Assembly (NCBI GenBank): GCA_947576945.1
Contig: CANPTH010000008.1
Coordinates: 1 to 64,000, forward strand
Length of the DNA stretch: 64,000 nucleotides
DNA from: an uncultured Lachnospiraceae bacterium
Lineage (GTDB): Bacteria > Bacillota > Clostridia > Lachnospirales > Lachnospiraceae
Direction: 5' to 3'
Every line of letters begins with the position of its first letter. Positions within the stretch are counted from its first letter, which is position 1. The notes under the pieces were generated by a model. The model had not been told where the DNA came from, did not search any database, and saw only the letters and a list, made by a program, of their open reading frames with translations. The position numbers and the translations under genes are program-made. This document shows positions 9,390 through 19,811 of this stretch, piece after piece.

Positions 9390-10316
9390 ATGAGCACAAG
9401 CACTAAAAAGAAAGACGCGGGATTACACAATTCGCTGGTCTATATCGTGCAGCACTGGCAGTTGTATGTGATTTTCCTGCTGCCGGCCCTGGCGCTGACG
9501 ATCATCTTCCGGTATATTCCCATGGGCGGTATCCTGATCGCTTTCGAGAAGTATAATCCCATCCGGGGTATCCTTGGGAGTGAGTGGGTAGGATTCAAAC
9601 ATTTCTCGCGTTTTCTGTCCTCCCCGGATTTCCTGAGTTATCTGGGCAACACATTGAAATTGAGCGTATTCGGTATGCTGTGGGGTTTTCCGGTTCCGAT
9701 TCTGCTGGCATTCCTGCTGAACCGGATCGAGAGCAAGGGCATTAAGAAGAAAATACAGCTCTGCCTCTACATGCCGAACTTTATTTCAGTCATTGTACTC
9801 TGCGGTATCGTCCGTATTTTCCTGTCGGTTACGGGACCTGTAAACCTGCTCCTCGGCACGCAGATAAACTTTATGACCATGCCGGAGGCGTTCCGTACGA
9901 TCTACATAGCCAGCGGCATCTGGCAGGGTGCAGGATGGGGATCCATCATTTATACTGCGGCGTTGTCCAACGCAAGCACGGAGCTGAAGGAAGCGGCGGT
10001 CATCGACGGAGCGAATATCTTCCAGCAGATCAAGGCGGTTGAGTGGCCGGCGATCAAAGCGACCGTGATCATTCAGTTCATCATGCAGGCAGGTAATATC
10101 ATGAGCATCGGATTCGAGAAAGCTTACGCCCTGCAGACTGATCTGAATATGGCATCTTCGGAGATCATAGCGACCTATGTATATAAGAAAGGTCTTTTAG
10201 ACGGCGATTACAGTTTCTCGACGGCGGTAGGTTTGTTCAATACGGTGATCAATGTGATTCTTCTGGTTGCGGTCAACAAGATCGTTGCGAAGATGAACGA
10301 TGGCCAGGGACTGTAA
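9390..10316 (+). CDS. Sugar ABC transporter permease (LplB/YtcP-type)
   Basis: ATG 9390 after AAAGGAG; permease EAA motif ELKEAAVIDGANIFQQIKAVEWP. Confidence 0.92.
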   Translation: MSTSTKKKDAGLHNSLVYIVQHWQLYVIFLLPALALTIIFRYIPMGGILIAFEKYNPIRGILGSEWVGFKHFSRFLSSPDFLSYLGNTLKLSVFGMLWGFPVPILLAFLLNRIESKGIKKKIQLCLYMPNFISVIVLCGIVRIFLSVTGPVNLLLGTQINFMTMPEAFRTIYIASGIWQGAGWGSIIYTAALSNASTELKEAAVIDGANIFQQIKAVEWPAIKATVIIQFIMQAGNIMSIGFEKAYALQTDLNMASSEIIATYVYKKGLLDGDYSFSTAVGLFNTVINVILLVAVNKIVAKMNDGQGL

Positions 10317-10330
10317 AGGAGGAGAGCAAG

Positions 10331-11230
10331 ATGAAAAAGAAAAGTAGATTTGCCAGATATTCCTTCCAGGACAAGGCGCTTTTGGTGGTTGGTTATATTC
10401 TGCTGGGACTGTTTGTTGTCGCAATCGTGATTCCGATGATCTATATTATCGTAGCATCCTTTATCGACCCTGTTACGCTGCAGAATAAAGGAATTACGTT
10501 TGACTTCAGTAAATGGACGCTGACGGCATACGAACGTGTCCTTTCCAACGCGCAGATCTGGATCGGTTTCAAGAATGCAGTGATCTATTCCGTTGTATTT
10601 ACGTTTGTTTCCGTCCTGATCACCATGCTGGCGGCTTATCCGATGTCCAGAGCGGATTTCAGGGGAAGGAAGTTCTTCAACGTTATCTTCGTGATCACGA
10701 TGTTCTTCGGCGGCGGACTGATCCCGACATATTTGCTGATCAGTAACCTGAAGTTGTTGGACAGCATGTGGGCGATCATCCTGCCGGGCGCTTTCAGTGT
10801 CTGGAATATGATCATAGCCCGAACCTATTATCAGGGCATTCCGGGTGAACTGAGAGAAGCGGCTGACGTGGACGGCGCGAACGAAATGGTATTCTTCTTC
10901 AGGATTCTCCTGCCGGTATGTACGCCGATCATCGCGACCTTGTCTTTGTGGCAGTTCGTAGGAATGTGGAACAGCTACTTTGATGCCATGATCTACCTGA
11001 ACGATTCGGCGAAACAGCCCCTGCAGCTTGTGCTCCGTTCCATCCTGATCCAGAACCAGCCGGAGTCCGGAATGATCTCGGATATGCAGAGTACGGCGGA
11101 ACGTGCGCAGCTGGCGGAGCTTTTGAAGTATGCGACGATCATTATTTCCAGCCTTCCGCTGCTCGTTATGTATCCGTTCTTCCAGAAATATTTTGACAGC
11201 GGCGTTATGGCAGGCTCCGTAAAGGGTTAA
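10331..11230 (+). CDS. Carbohydrate ABC transporter permease
   Basis: RBS GGAGGAG; EAA motif ELREAADVDGANEMVFFFRILLP. Confidence 0.93.
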   Translation: MKKKSRFARYSFQDKALLVVGYILLGLFVVAIVIPMIYIIVASFIDPVTLQNKGITFDFSKWTLTAYERVLSNAQIWIGFKNAVIYSVVFTFVSVLITMLAAYPMSRADFRGRKFFNVIFVITMFFGGGLIPTYLLISNLKLLDSMWAIILPGAFSVWNMIIARTYYQGIPGELREAADVDGANEMVFFFRILLPVCTPIIATLSLWQFVGMWNSYFDAMIYLNDSAKQPLQLVLRSILIQNQPESGMISDMQSTAERAQLAELLKYATIIISSLPLLVMYPFFQKYFDSGVMAGSVKG

Positions 11231-11304
11231 GCCGCCAGGAAACGGCAGTATATCGTATTACAGAAAAATATTAATAAATATCAATAAAGAAAAGGAGAGG
11301 AAGT

Positions 11305-12977
11305 ATGAAAAACAAGTTAGTAAAACGCTTAATTACCGCGGCTCTGGCAGCAGGCATGGTATTTTCCCTTACGGCGTGCGGGGGGGGTCCGATGTGGAAC
11401 TGAACACCGGAGAATTACAGGAAGTGGATGCGTCGGAATTGGAATTTCCGCTTGCTGAGAAAGCGACGCTGACCGGGATGATCAGCTATCCGGCGAACAC
11501 AGAGTCCAACCCGAATAACCGTACGATCTTCAAACGTCTGCAGGAAGAGACGAATGTCGAGATCGAGTGGACGGCGATTCAGGGCGATCAGTGGGGTGAT
11601 AAGATCACACTGGCCATGGCGAATCTGGATACATTGACGGATTTCATCTTTACGGCAGGATTTGGCGATAATGATCTGCTCAGATATGCGGATCAGGGCG
11701 TTATCATTCCGTTAGAAGAGTATATCGATACTTATATGCCGAATCTGAAAGCGGTATTTGACAAATTTCCTGAATATCGGAAAATGAGTACCGATTCGGA
11801 GGGTCATATTTGGGCGCTTCCCTGGATTGAGCAGCTTGGCTCCGAGAAGACAGCGATCCAGACGGTCGGCGATATGAGTTTTATCAATAAGAAATGGCTG
11901 GATTTTCTTGGTCTGGAGGTGCCGACTACGGTAGATGAGTTTGAGCAGACGCTGATCGCATTCCGGGATCATGCCTCCGAACTGCAGGCAGAGTTTAACA
12001 TTGACGGAAGCATTATTCCGATGGCATGTATCGTAAATGACGGCAACCAGGATCCGGCTTTGCTGATCAACGGGTTTGGAGAAGGTTACGGAGACTGTGA
12101 TCAGGGAAGACATATTGCGGTTACGGATGAGAAGCAGGTGATCTGTACCGCGACGCAGCAGGGATTTAAGGACGGTATCGCATGGCTGCATTCTCTGTAT
12201 GAAGAGGGACTGATCGATGCGGAAGCGTTTACGCAGGAATGGTCGACCTATGTGTCAAAGGGCAAATCAGGCCGTTACGGTGTATGTTTTAGCTGGGATG
12301 TGGCAAATATTGTTGATGATTTTGCGGGATGGGTTCCGCTTCCGGCATTGACGGCGGACACCAGAAACATTACGCCGGAGAATGGTTCCTTTACAAGCGG
12401 ATATGACCGCGGTCGCTGTGTGGTAACGGCAGTGGCACAGAATCCGGCTCTTGTATGCGCCTGGTTGGATAAGATGTACGATCCGTTCCAGTCTCCGCAG
12501 AATAACTGGGGTACTTACGGGGAAGACGACGATTTTGATATCTTTGAACTGGGAGAGAACGCTCAGGGTGAGAAGATGTTAAAGCATGCGCCTTTGGGAG
12601 ACGCTTCACCGGTAGAAGTAAGAGAGGCGGAGAGTGTAAACGGGCCGCTGGCGATTCTGGATGAATACTATGACGTCTATGTTACGTGCCCTGATGATGC
12701 GCAGTATCGTCTGGACTGGATCGAGGAATACTATACACCGGATATGAATACAAAGTATGTTTACCCCAATGTATTTATGACCCAGGAGGATACGGAAGAT
12801 CTGGCTAATCTCCAGACCGATATTACAAAGACGATCAACGCTACAAGATCAGACTGGATCATGAACGGGTTTACGGATGCTGACTGGGACGAGTATTTAA
12901 AGAATCTTGATGCATATGGCCTGAATGATATGCTTGAGATATTCCAGAAATATCTGGATGCTTATTACGCAGAATAG
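11305..12977 (+). CDS. Extracellular sugar-binding lipoprotein; frame broken at G8 tract 11380-11387
   Basis: ATG 11305 after GGAGAGG encodes MKNKLVKRLITAALAAGMVFSLTACGGGPMWN*; mature domain is in the +1-G frame (SDVELNTGELQ...). Confidence 0.85.
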
Positions 12978-13010
12978 AAAACAGGAGATTGTCGAAGAGC
13001 AGTCTGAAGT

Positions 13011-13044
13011 AAGGAGCCAGACGAAGAGTCGGCTCCTTCTTTCT
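13011..13044 (+). terminator. Intercistronic terminator/attenuator between SBP and GH32
   Basis: AAGGAGCCAGACGAAGAGTCGGCTCCTTCTTTCTT. Confidence 0.7.
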
Positions 13045-13059
13045 TATGATAAAATTTTT

Positions 13060-13254
13060 CCACCTGTGCGGTTGGACGCTCCAAGGAGCATCCAACCCGA
13101 CTTCCACATTCACAAAACCCGCGCTTACGCGCTTTTGCGTCTGCTTGCGCATCCGTATTTTGCTCATTTGGAAGTGGGTTGCTAATCCAATGCCTTGCCT
13201 GCATTGCAATAAATGGCATGCAGACTGGTCATTGGATTGCAACCGCACAGGTGG
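13060..13254. repeat. MITE-like 195-bp structured element, copy B (inverted relative to copy A)
   Basis: Same 195-bp core as reverse complement of 8837-9031, about two substitutions by eye. Confidence 0.9.
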
Positions 13255-13347
13255 AAATTTTTTTATCTGTAACGGTTCGGCTCGGGACTTTGCTTTGGCA
13301 AAATCCGCGAGAACATGCAAGTATAAGGAAAGGGTAGGGTAGTGATA

Positions 13348-14841
13348 ATGACAAGTCAGACATTGAGAGAAGCCCGTAAATATGAGGAGGCTTCGGCTAA
13401 GATGATAGCAAAGGAGGAAAGGCCGGATTTTCATCTGTCCGTGCGCACGGGCTGGATGAATGATCCCAATGGATTTTCGTATTACGGCGGAAAATATCAT
13501 ATGTTTTATCAGTATAATCCGTATAATGCCCAATGGGGACCGATGCACTGGGGACACGCGGTGAGCGACGATCTTCTGCACTGGGAATATCTTCCGGCGG
13601 CGCTGGCTCCGGATGAAGCTTATGACAGGGACGGCTGCTTCTCCGGCAGTGCGGTCACGATGGATGACGGCAGTCAGTTGCTGATGTATACCGGCGTGTT
13701 GAGAGAACGGCAAAGAGACGGCGGTTTTCGCGAAGTACAGACGCAGTGTCTGGCGGTCGGTGACGGAACGGACTACGAGAAGTATGAGAAGAATCCGGTT
13801 CTTGACGAGAAGGATCTGCCGGAAGGGTGCAGCAGGAATGACTTCCGGGATCCGAAGATGTGGAGAAAAAGCGATGGAACTTACTGCTGTGCGATTGGCA
13901 GCAGACCGGCGGACGGCAGCGGGCAGATCCTTCTGTATACCAGCGAGGACGGTTTTACATGGAAGTATAAGAAGGTGCTGGCGGCAAACAATAACCGGTT
14001 CGGTAAGATGTGGGAGTGTCCCGACTTTTTTCGGCTGGATGGCAAGGGTGTCCTGCTTGTAAGTCCGCAGGATATGCTTCCGTCGGGATTTGAATACCAC
14101 AACGGCAACGGGACACTGTGTCTGATCGGTGCGTATGACGAAGAGACGGATACTTTTACAGAACAGTATGACCAGTCGATCGATTACGGTATCGATTTCT
14201 ATGCGCCGCAGACGGTATTGACGCCCGACGGACGAAGAGTCATGATCGGATGGATGCAGAACTGGGACACCTGCAGCATCCGGTCGCAGGATGTGCGCTG
14301 GTTCGGACAGATGAGTCTGCCCCGGGAACTGTCCGTGAGGAACGGAAGACTGTATCAGAATCCCATAAGAGAACTGGAACAGATGCGCTGTAACAAAGTG
14401 GTTTATCAGAATATCTCCGTGGCGGGAAGCGTCAGCCTGGAAGGGATCAAAGGCCGGAGAATTGACATGGAACTGATCATCAGTCCGGAGGAAGGGCAGG
14501 ATCTTTATCACAAGTTTGCGGTACGTTTTGCGCAGGATGACCAGTTTCGGACTTCTGTCAGCTTTCGCCCGAAAGACTCCGTTCTGAAGATCGACAGGAA
14601 ATTTTCCGGATCAAGACGGGCGATCATACACCAGAGACGGAGCCTGATAAGCGGCGGCGACGGCAGATTAAAGCTGCGAATCATCCTTGACCGGTTCAGC
14701 GCGGAAGTGTTCGTGAACGACGGGGAGCAGGTGGTGACAGCGACGATCTATACGGATCAGACGGCGGACGGGATCTCCTTCTTTGCAGACGGCGCCGCGC
14801 GGATCGACGTGGTGAAATATGATCTGGAAGCAGGCGTATAG
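13348..14841 (+). CDS. Glycoside hydrolase family 32 (sucrose-6-P hydrolase / fructosidase)
   Basis: GWMNDPNGFSYYGGKYHMFYQYNP, FRDPKMW, WECPDFF; GH32 catalytic motifs. Confidence 0.95.
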   Translation: MTSQTLREARKYEEASAKMIAKEERPDFHLSVRTGWMNDPNGFSYYGGKYHMFYQYNPYNAQWGPMHWGHAVSDDLLHWEYLPAALAPDEAYDRDGCFSGSAVTMDDGSQLLMYTGVLRERQRDGGFREVQTQCLAVGDGTDYEKYEKNPVLDEKDLPEGCSRNDFRDPKMWRKSDGTYCCAIGSRPADGSGQILLYTSEDGFTWKYKKVLAANNNRFGKMWECPDFFRLDGKGVLLVSPQDMLPSGFEYHNGNGTLCLIGAYDEETDTFTEQYDQSIDYGIDFYAPQTVLTPDGRRVMIGWMQNWDTCSIRSQDVRWFGQMSLPRELSVRNGRLYQNPIRELEQMRCNKVVYQNISVAGSVSLEGIKGRRIDMELIISPEEGQDLYHKFAVRFAQDDQFRTSVSFRPKDSVLKIDRKFSGSRRAIIHQRRSLISGGDGRLKLRIILDRFSAEVFVNDGEQVVTATIYTDQTADGISFFADGAARIDVVKYDLEAGV

Positions 14842-14886
14842 GAGCATCCGGACTCCTGAAATCGCCAGGAAATATACAGTACAACA

Positions 14887-14930
14887 ACAGAGCATACAGG
14901 ACCAAAAGTCCATATGCTCTGTTTTGGTTT
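14887..14930 (+). terminator. Terminator after GH32
   Basis: ACAGAGCATA...TATGCTCTGTTTTGGTTT. Confidence 0.65.
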
Positions 14931-15048
14931 GCGCGCCATGGGCGTGCTCTAACGGGTGAAAAGGTGGCTGAAGTGTTTTTGCCTGTTTTTTCATATTTTT
15001 TAATAGTAATTTAATTGTACTATAGGCGGAAATGGAATAAGATACGTA

Positions 15049-15131
15049 TAGTAAACTTACATCATGCTCAGCCTGCCGTCGGGCGGGCCGCATGGCCATC
15101 CATGCTATGAAAGTCGAAGACTTTCATAGTA
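15049..15131. repeat. Dispersed ~83-bp hairpin repeat, copy 1
   Basis: TAGTAAACTTACATCATGCTCAGCCTGCCGTCGGGCGGGCCGCATGGCCATCCATGCTATGAAAGTCGAAGACTTTCATAGTAA; also at 57906-57989. Confidence 0.85.
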
Positions 15132-15183
15132 ACGATATAACAGGATATGAGGAATGCAGTACGGAGAAAGGTGTGACTATAAA

Positions 15184-15576
15184 ATGAGAGAAAAAATACA
15201 ACGTTTTATGTGGGGACGTTACGGGAGCGATCGTTTCAGTCAGGTATTGATGGTGTGTGCCCTTGTGTTGATGGTTCTTTCTTTTCCGATAGGAAGCAGC
15301 TTCTATCTGCCGGCGCTGGCGTTGATGGGATATGTGTATTTCCGCATGTTTTCCCGTAATATCGCGAAGCGGTCGGCGGAGAATCAGTGGTATCTCGCCA
15401 GAGAGATGAAAGTCAGAAGATGGTTTCAGAACCGGAAAAGGGATTTCGCCGGGCGTAAAGAGTATAAGATCTTTAAATGCCCGGATTGTGGTCAGAGGCT
15501 TCGCGTGCCCAGAGGAAAAGGGCGTATTGCGATCCGGTGCAGGAAATGCAATCATGAGTTTATCAGGAAGAGCTGA
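15184..15576 (+). CDS. Membrane protein with C-terminal zinc ribbon
   Basis: TM segments; CPDCGQRLRVPRGKGRIAIRCRKC. Confidence 0.75.
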   Translation: MREKIQRFMWGRYGSDRFSQVLMVCALVLMVLSFPIGSSFYLPALALMGYVYFRMFSRNIAKRSAENQWYLAREMKVRRWFQNRKRDFAGRKEYKIFKCPDCGQRLRVPRGKGRIAIRCRKCNHEFIRKS

Positions 15577-15599
15577 GTGCAGGAAAGGATTGACAGACT

Positions 15600-16472
15600 A
15601 TGTTCGGGTATATCAGGATCAATAAGGCGGAGATGAAGTTCAGGGAATTTGATGTCTATCAGTCCTATTACTGCGGAATCTGCCGTGACCTGAAACGCAA
15701 ATACGGCGCGGCGGGGCAGTTTTCCTTAAGCTATGATATGACCTTTGTGGCCATGCTTCTGACGGGACTGTATGAACCGGAGACGAGCACGGGAACCTGC
15801 AGGTGTATGGTGCACCCTCTGGAAAAGCATGAGACAAGGAATAATATTTATACCGAATATGCGGCGGATATGAATGCGCTGTTTGCCTGTTATAAGTGCC
15901 GGGACGACTGGAAGGATGAGAAGAAACTGCATCAGTTATTCTATGGCAGGGTTCTGGAGGGCAGAAGCAGGCGTCTGCAGGAAACCTACGGTGAGAAACT
16001 GCGGAGGATCGAACGTCTGATGCAGGATTTTGAGGAGACGGAGCAGCAGAAGCCGCAGACCGGGCCGGGAGCACAGGACTCCGGGTATTCCCGGCTGGAT
16101 ACGCTGGCCGGCCTGTTCGGTAAAGTGATGGCGGAGATCGTGACGGTGCGGGAGGATGAATGGGCGGATCACCTGAGACGTTTCGGCTTTTTCCTGGGAA
16201 AGTTTATCTATCTTATGGACGCCTATGAGGATGTAGAGACGGATATCAGGAACGGAACGCCCAATCCTCTGAAAGGAAGATACGGTTCGCCGGACTTCGA
16301 GGAAGCGTGCAGGACCATGCTCACGATGATGATGTCGGAGTGCTGCAGCGCTTTTGAGATACTGCCCATACTGGATAATGTGGAGATACTGCGCAATGTG
16401 CTGTATTCCGGCGTCTGGTGCAGATACGAAGCCATCCATGAGAAAAGGCGGAAGAAGGAGCAGGACGGATGA
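15600..16472 (+). CDS. DUF5685 family protein
   Basis: [36 protein letters not shown]; cysteine-rich N-terminus, next to J-domain gene. Confidence 0.75.
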   Translation: MFGYIRINKAEMKFREFDVYQSYYCGICRDLKRKYGAAGQFSLSYDMTFVAMLLTGLYEPETSTGTCRCMVHPLEKHETRNNIYTEYAADMNALFACYKCRDDWKDEKKLHQLFYGRVLEGRSRRLQETYGEKLRRIERLMQDFEETEQQKPQTGPGAQDSGYSRLDTLAGLFGKVMAEIVTVREDEWADHLRRFGFFLGKFIYLMDAYEDVETDIRNGTPNPLKGRYGSPDFEEACRTMLTMMMSECCSAFEILPILDNVEILRNVLYSGVWCRYEAIHEKRRKKEQDG

Positions 16473-17176
16473 CAGATCCATACAGTATATTGGGAGTGGC
16501 GAGAGGCGCTTCCGAGGAAGAAATCAAGAAAGCATACAAAGCATTGAGTCGGAAATATCATCCGGATGCCAATATCAACAATCCCAACCGGGATCAGGCC
16601 GAGGAGCGGTTTAAAGAGATTCAGGCGGCGTATCAGCAGATCATGAAGGAGAAGACTTCCGGTTACGGTGGGCATGACTACAGCGGCGGGACGGATTCGC
16701 AGGGCAGCTACGGCGGCTTTGGCTATGGGCCGTTCTGGTCCTTTGGTTATGGCGGTTTCGGGCAGAGCCAGGAAACGGGCTATGAAGAGGAGGCTCATCT
16801 GCGGGCGGCAGGCAACTATATCCGGAACGGCTATTACAGGGAGGCGCGCACGACGCTGGACAATATGGCGGAGCAGGAGAGGAACGCCAGATGGTACTAT
16901 TACAGCGCGGTGGCTCACTCCGGTCTTGGCAGCAACGTGGCGGCGCTGGAACATGCGAGAAGGGCGGCGGCGCTGGAGCCGGATAATATCAGTTACCGCA
17001 GTCTGGTACAGCAGCTGGAGAGCGGCGGCAGCTGGTACAGACAAAGGCAGGCTTCCTACGGGTATCCGACTTTTGGCGGCGGGGATCTGTGTATGAAGCT
17101 TTGCTGTCTGGAAATGATGTGCAATCTGTGCTGTTGCGGCGGCGGATACGGCGTGCGGGGGATGGTCTGCTGCTGA
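16469..17176 (+). CDS. J-domain (DnaJ-like) protein
   Basis: [35 protein letters not shown] overlap with preceding gene. Confidence 0.9.
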   Translation: MTDPYSILGVARGASEEEIKKAYKALSRKYHPDANINNPNRDQAEERFKEIQAAYQQIMKEKTSGYGGHDYSGGTDSQGSYGGFGYGPFWSFGYGGFGQSQETGYEEEAHLRAAGNYIRNGYYREARTTLDNMAEQERNARWYYYSAVAHSGLGSNVAALEHARRAAALEPDNISYRSLVQQLESGGSWYRQRQASYGYPTFGGGDLCMKLCCLEMMCNLCCCGGGYGVRGMVCC

Positions 17177-17249
17177 CCGTGTAAAGGCTGCATAAATCGG
17201 AACGGATCGGAAATCCTTATTCTATAAAAATAGAAAAGGAGAGAGAACG

Positions 17250-17570
17250 ATGAAAGAAGACAGATCGATTGGACCGGAACTGGCCATGAGCGCACTTGAC
17301 GAGATTCCCGAAGCAAAAAGCGACGCCAGGGATATTGTGGGGCTGGTGAAAAGCAGCGGCCGCATTACCGGGTATCAGCTTTCAGACGGTAACACCGTCT
17401 CGAAAGAGGATGGCGTGGCGATGGCTAAAAATGGCGAGATCAAGGGCGTCGGCATCGCCCACCGCAATGACAGTGAATATTTGAAGTCCCTTCCCGACGG
17501 GGACGAAGGGAATAATTTAAGTAACCTGCCTTCTGTGAGTCAGGGGCGCGTTGACAAGGATCTTATGTAA
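17250..17570 (+). CDS. DUF3892 domain protein
   Basis: DIVGLVKSSGRITGYQLSDGNTVSKEDGVAMAKNGEIKGVGIAHRNDSEYLKSLPDG. Confidence 0.75.
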   Translation: MKEDRSIGPELAMSALDEIPEAKSDARDIVGLVKSSGRITGYQLSDGNTVSKEDGVAMAKNGEIKGVGIAHRNDSEYLKSLPDGDEGNNLSNLPSVSQGRVDKDLM

Positions 17571-17731
17571 CTATATTGCGATATCAAGTTTATATTATTA
17601 GTAGATTCATTTATTAAGATTGATATTATTGAGATAAATATCGAATCACCTGCTGCATTGGATCCTTTTTTGATCCGGCATGATTCCGCCTGGCAGAGCA
17701 GAGAAATTGGCTTGTTGAAGCTTCAATAACC

Positions 17732-17880
17732 AATATGCGGATGAGTGGATCACGGATCCTTTGGCAGTTGTGATGCTCAAAGATATTGACCGATCAGAGG
17801 TGATGGGGATGTATTCGATTGAAAGGATGGAGCCATATTTACAGGCAGTCATGAACGTGATGGAAGGCGTGGAAAATTGA
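17732..17880 (+). pseudogene. C-terminal remnant of an unidentified gene
   Basis: Open frame without start: QYADEWITDPLAVVMLKDIDRSEVMGMYSIERMEPYLQAVMNVMEGVEN*. Confidence 0.4.
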
Positions 17881-17901
17881 GGCGGGAGGAGATGCGACAG
17901 T

Positions 17902-19650
17902 ATGGCAAGGACGATAGGTATCGGTAACCAGGATTTTGAGACGATCAGACGGGAAGGCTATTTCTATATTGACAAGACCGATCTGATACGCCAGTGGTGG
18001 GAAAGAGGGGACGGCGTGACGTTGATCACCAGACCGAGAAGGTTTGGAAAGACCTTGAATATGAGTATGCTGGAGAAATTCTTTTCTGTGGATTATAAGG
18101 ACAGAGGGGATCTGTTTTGTGGTCTTAAGATCTGGGAAAGTGAGAAATACATAGACCTGCAGGGCACTTATCCGGTGATCTTTCTCAGTTTTGCCGGTGT
18201 CAAAGAGAGCACTTATGCGGATGCAAGGGAAAGCATGTGCAGGACCATCGAGGAGCAGTATAATAAATATGACCGTCTGCTTAACGGAGATCTGCTCAAT
18301 GAGAGAGAAAAAGCGTTCTGCCGGAGCATTTCTGCGAATATGTCAGACAGCATGGCGGCGGCATCGCTGAGGGCGCTTTCTGATTTTCTCGGCAGATATT
18401 ATGGAAAGAAAACGATCATCCTTCTGGATGAATATGATACACCCATGCAGGAGGCGTATGTCAATGGGTATTGGGTGGAGATGGCCGCTTTTACCAGGAG
18501 CCTGTTTAACGCGACATTTAAGACGAATCCGTATCTGGAGCGCGCTGTTATGACAGGGATCACGAGGGTCAGCAAAGAGTCGATCTTTTCTGATCTGAAC
18601 AATCTTGAGGTAGTGACTACAACCTCAGAGAAGTATTCCGATTGTTTCGGGTTTACAGAGAATGAGGTTTTTGCAGTATTAGAGGAATACGGTCTGTCTG
18701 ATCAGAAGCAGAAGGTAAAGGACTGGTATGACGGATTCTCTTTTGGAAAAAGAAAGGATATCTACAATCCGTGGTCTATCATTAATTTTGTTGATAAGAA
18801 GAGAGTCGGTGCGTACTGGGCCAATACCAGCGCCAATCGTCTGGTGGAAAAACTGATCAGAGAGAGTAAACCGAAAGTCAAGCAGGCTTTTGAAGATCTG
18901 CTTGACGGTGGAACGCTTCATATGGAAATAGATGAACAGATCGTTTATGACCAGTTATCGGCGAAGAAGAATGCGGTCTGGAGCCTTTTTCTTGCCAGTG
19001 GTTATCTGAAAGTAGCCGGCACTGTGTTTGAGGAAAGAACAGGGCGCATGTATTATGACCTGACGCTGACTAATAAAGAAGTGCATATCATGTTTGCCAA
19101 TATGGTTCAGGACTGGTTTGCGTGGAATGATGATTACAATGATTTCATCAAGGCATTGCTGCTTGGAGATGTGAAAGCGATGAATCTGTATATGAACCGT
19201 GTGACAACGGAAATGTTCAGCTTCTTTGATACGGGCAAAAGCCCGCAGGGAGAGCCGGAACGCTTCTACCATGGGTTTGTGTTGGGACTGATGGTGGAAC
19301 TGGAGGACAGGTATGTGATCACGTCCAACAGGGAAAGCGGTTTCGGCAGATATGATGTGATGTTAGAACCCAGAAGCCTGGCAGCAGCGGAGGCATTGCA
19401 GGGAAAAGACGCTGCGCCGCACAAGGACATTCCGTTGGATGCCATTATCATAGAGTTTAAGGTACAGGACACGGAGGAGACAGAACTGACTGAAACAGTA
19501 CGCAGTGCCTTAAAACAGATCGAGGAGCGGGACTATCAGGCGTCCCTGATCGCCAGAGGGATTCCGGAAGAACGGATCAGGAAGTATGGTTTTGCTTTCT
19601 GTGGCAAGAGAGTGCTGATAGCGCAACAGGGTTCGGTGTGTCTCCAGTAA
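17902..19650 (+). CDS. AAA-ATPase-like / PD-(D/E)XK nuclease superfamily protein
   Basis: DFETIRREGYFYIDKTDLIRQWW..LITRPRRFGKTLNMSML (Walker A); LLDEYDTPM; C-terminal GRYDVMLEP...IIIEFKV nuclease-like motif. Confidence 0.9.
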   Translation: MARTIGIGNQDFETIRREGYFYIDKTDLIRQWWERGDGVTLITRPRRFGKTLNMSMLEKFFSVDYKDRGDLFCGLKIWESEKYIDLQGTYPVIFLSFAGVKESTYADARESMCRTIEEQYNKYDRLLNGDLLNEREKAFCRSISANMSDSMAAASLRALSDFLGRYYGKKTIILLDEYDTPMQEAYVNGYWVEMAAFTRSLFNATFKTNPYLERAVMTGITRVSKESIFSDLNNLEVVTTTSEKYSDCFGFTENEVFAVLEEYGLSDQKQKVKDWYDGFSFGKRKDIYNPWSIINFVDKKRVGAYWANTSANRLVEKLIRESKPKVKQAFEDLLDGGTLHMEIDEQIVYDQLSAKKNAVWSLFLASGYLKVAGTVFEERTGRMYYDLTLTNKEVHIMFANMVQDWFAWNDDYNDFIKALLLGDVKAMNLYMNRVTTEMFSFFDTGKSPQGEPERFYHGFVLGLMVELEDRYVITSNRESGFGRYDVMLEPRSLAAAEALQGKDAAPHKDIPLDAIIIEFKVQDTEETELTETVRSALKQIEERDYQASLIARGIPEERIRKYGFAFCGKRVLIAQQGSVCLQ

Positions 19651-19811
19651 TACATAAGATACGCTTCGTCTAAGAGATTTCCACACAATGGATGGCGGGA
19701 TCGTCTACCAGTTTGACGGCTGATGTTGTCTGTTCAATACCGAGATCATGAAGAAGGCACTGCAAATCATGCAGTGCTTTTGCGGCCGTTTGGAACTAAT
19801 CCTGCATATTT

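Noticed and set aside
12871-14511. 546-aa minus-strand ORF opposite GH32
   Set aside because: Antisense to a clear GH32 gene; composition typical of mirrored codon usage; crosses the 195-bp repeat.
14668-15099. 143-aa minus ORF starting MAMRPARRQAEHDVS
   Set aside because: The shared N-terminus with the ORF at 57326-57955 arises from the dispersed hairpin repeat, not from homologous proteins.
17902-19650. Calling this gene a definite new defence system
   Set aside because: It fits a widespread AAA-ATPase-like/PD-(D/E)XK family common in gut anaerobes; function unproven, so listed only as a feature.
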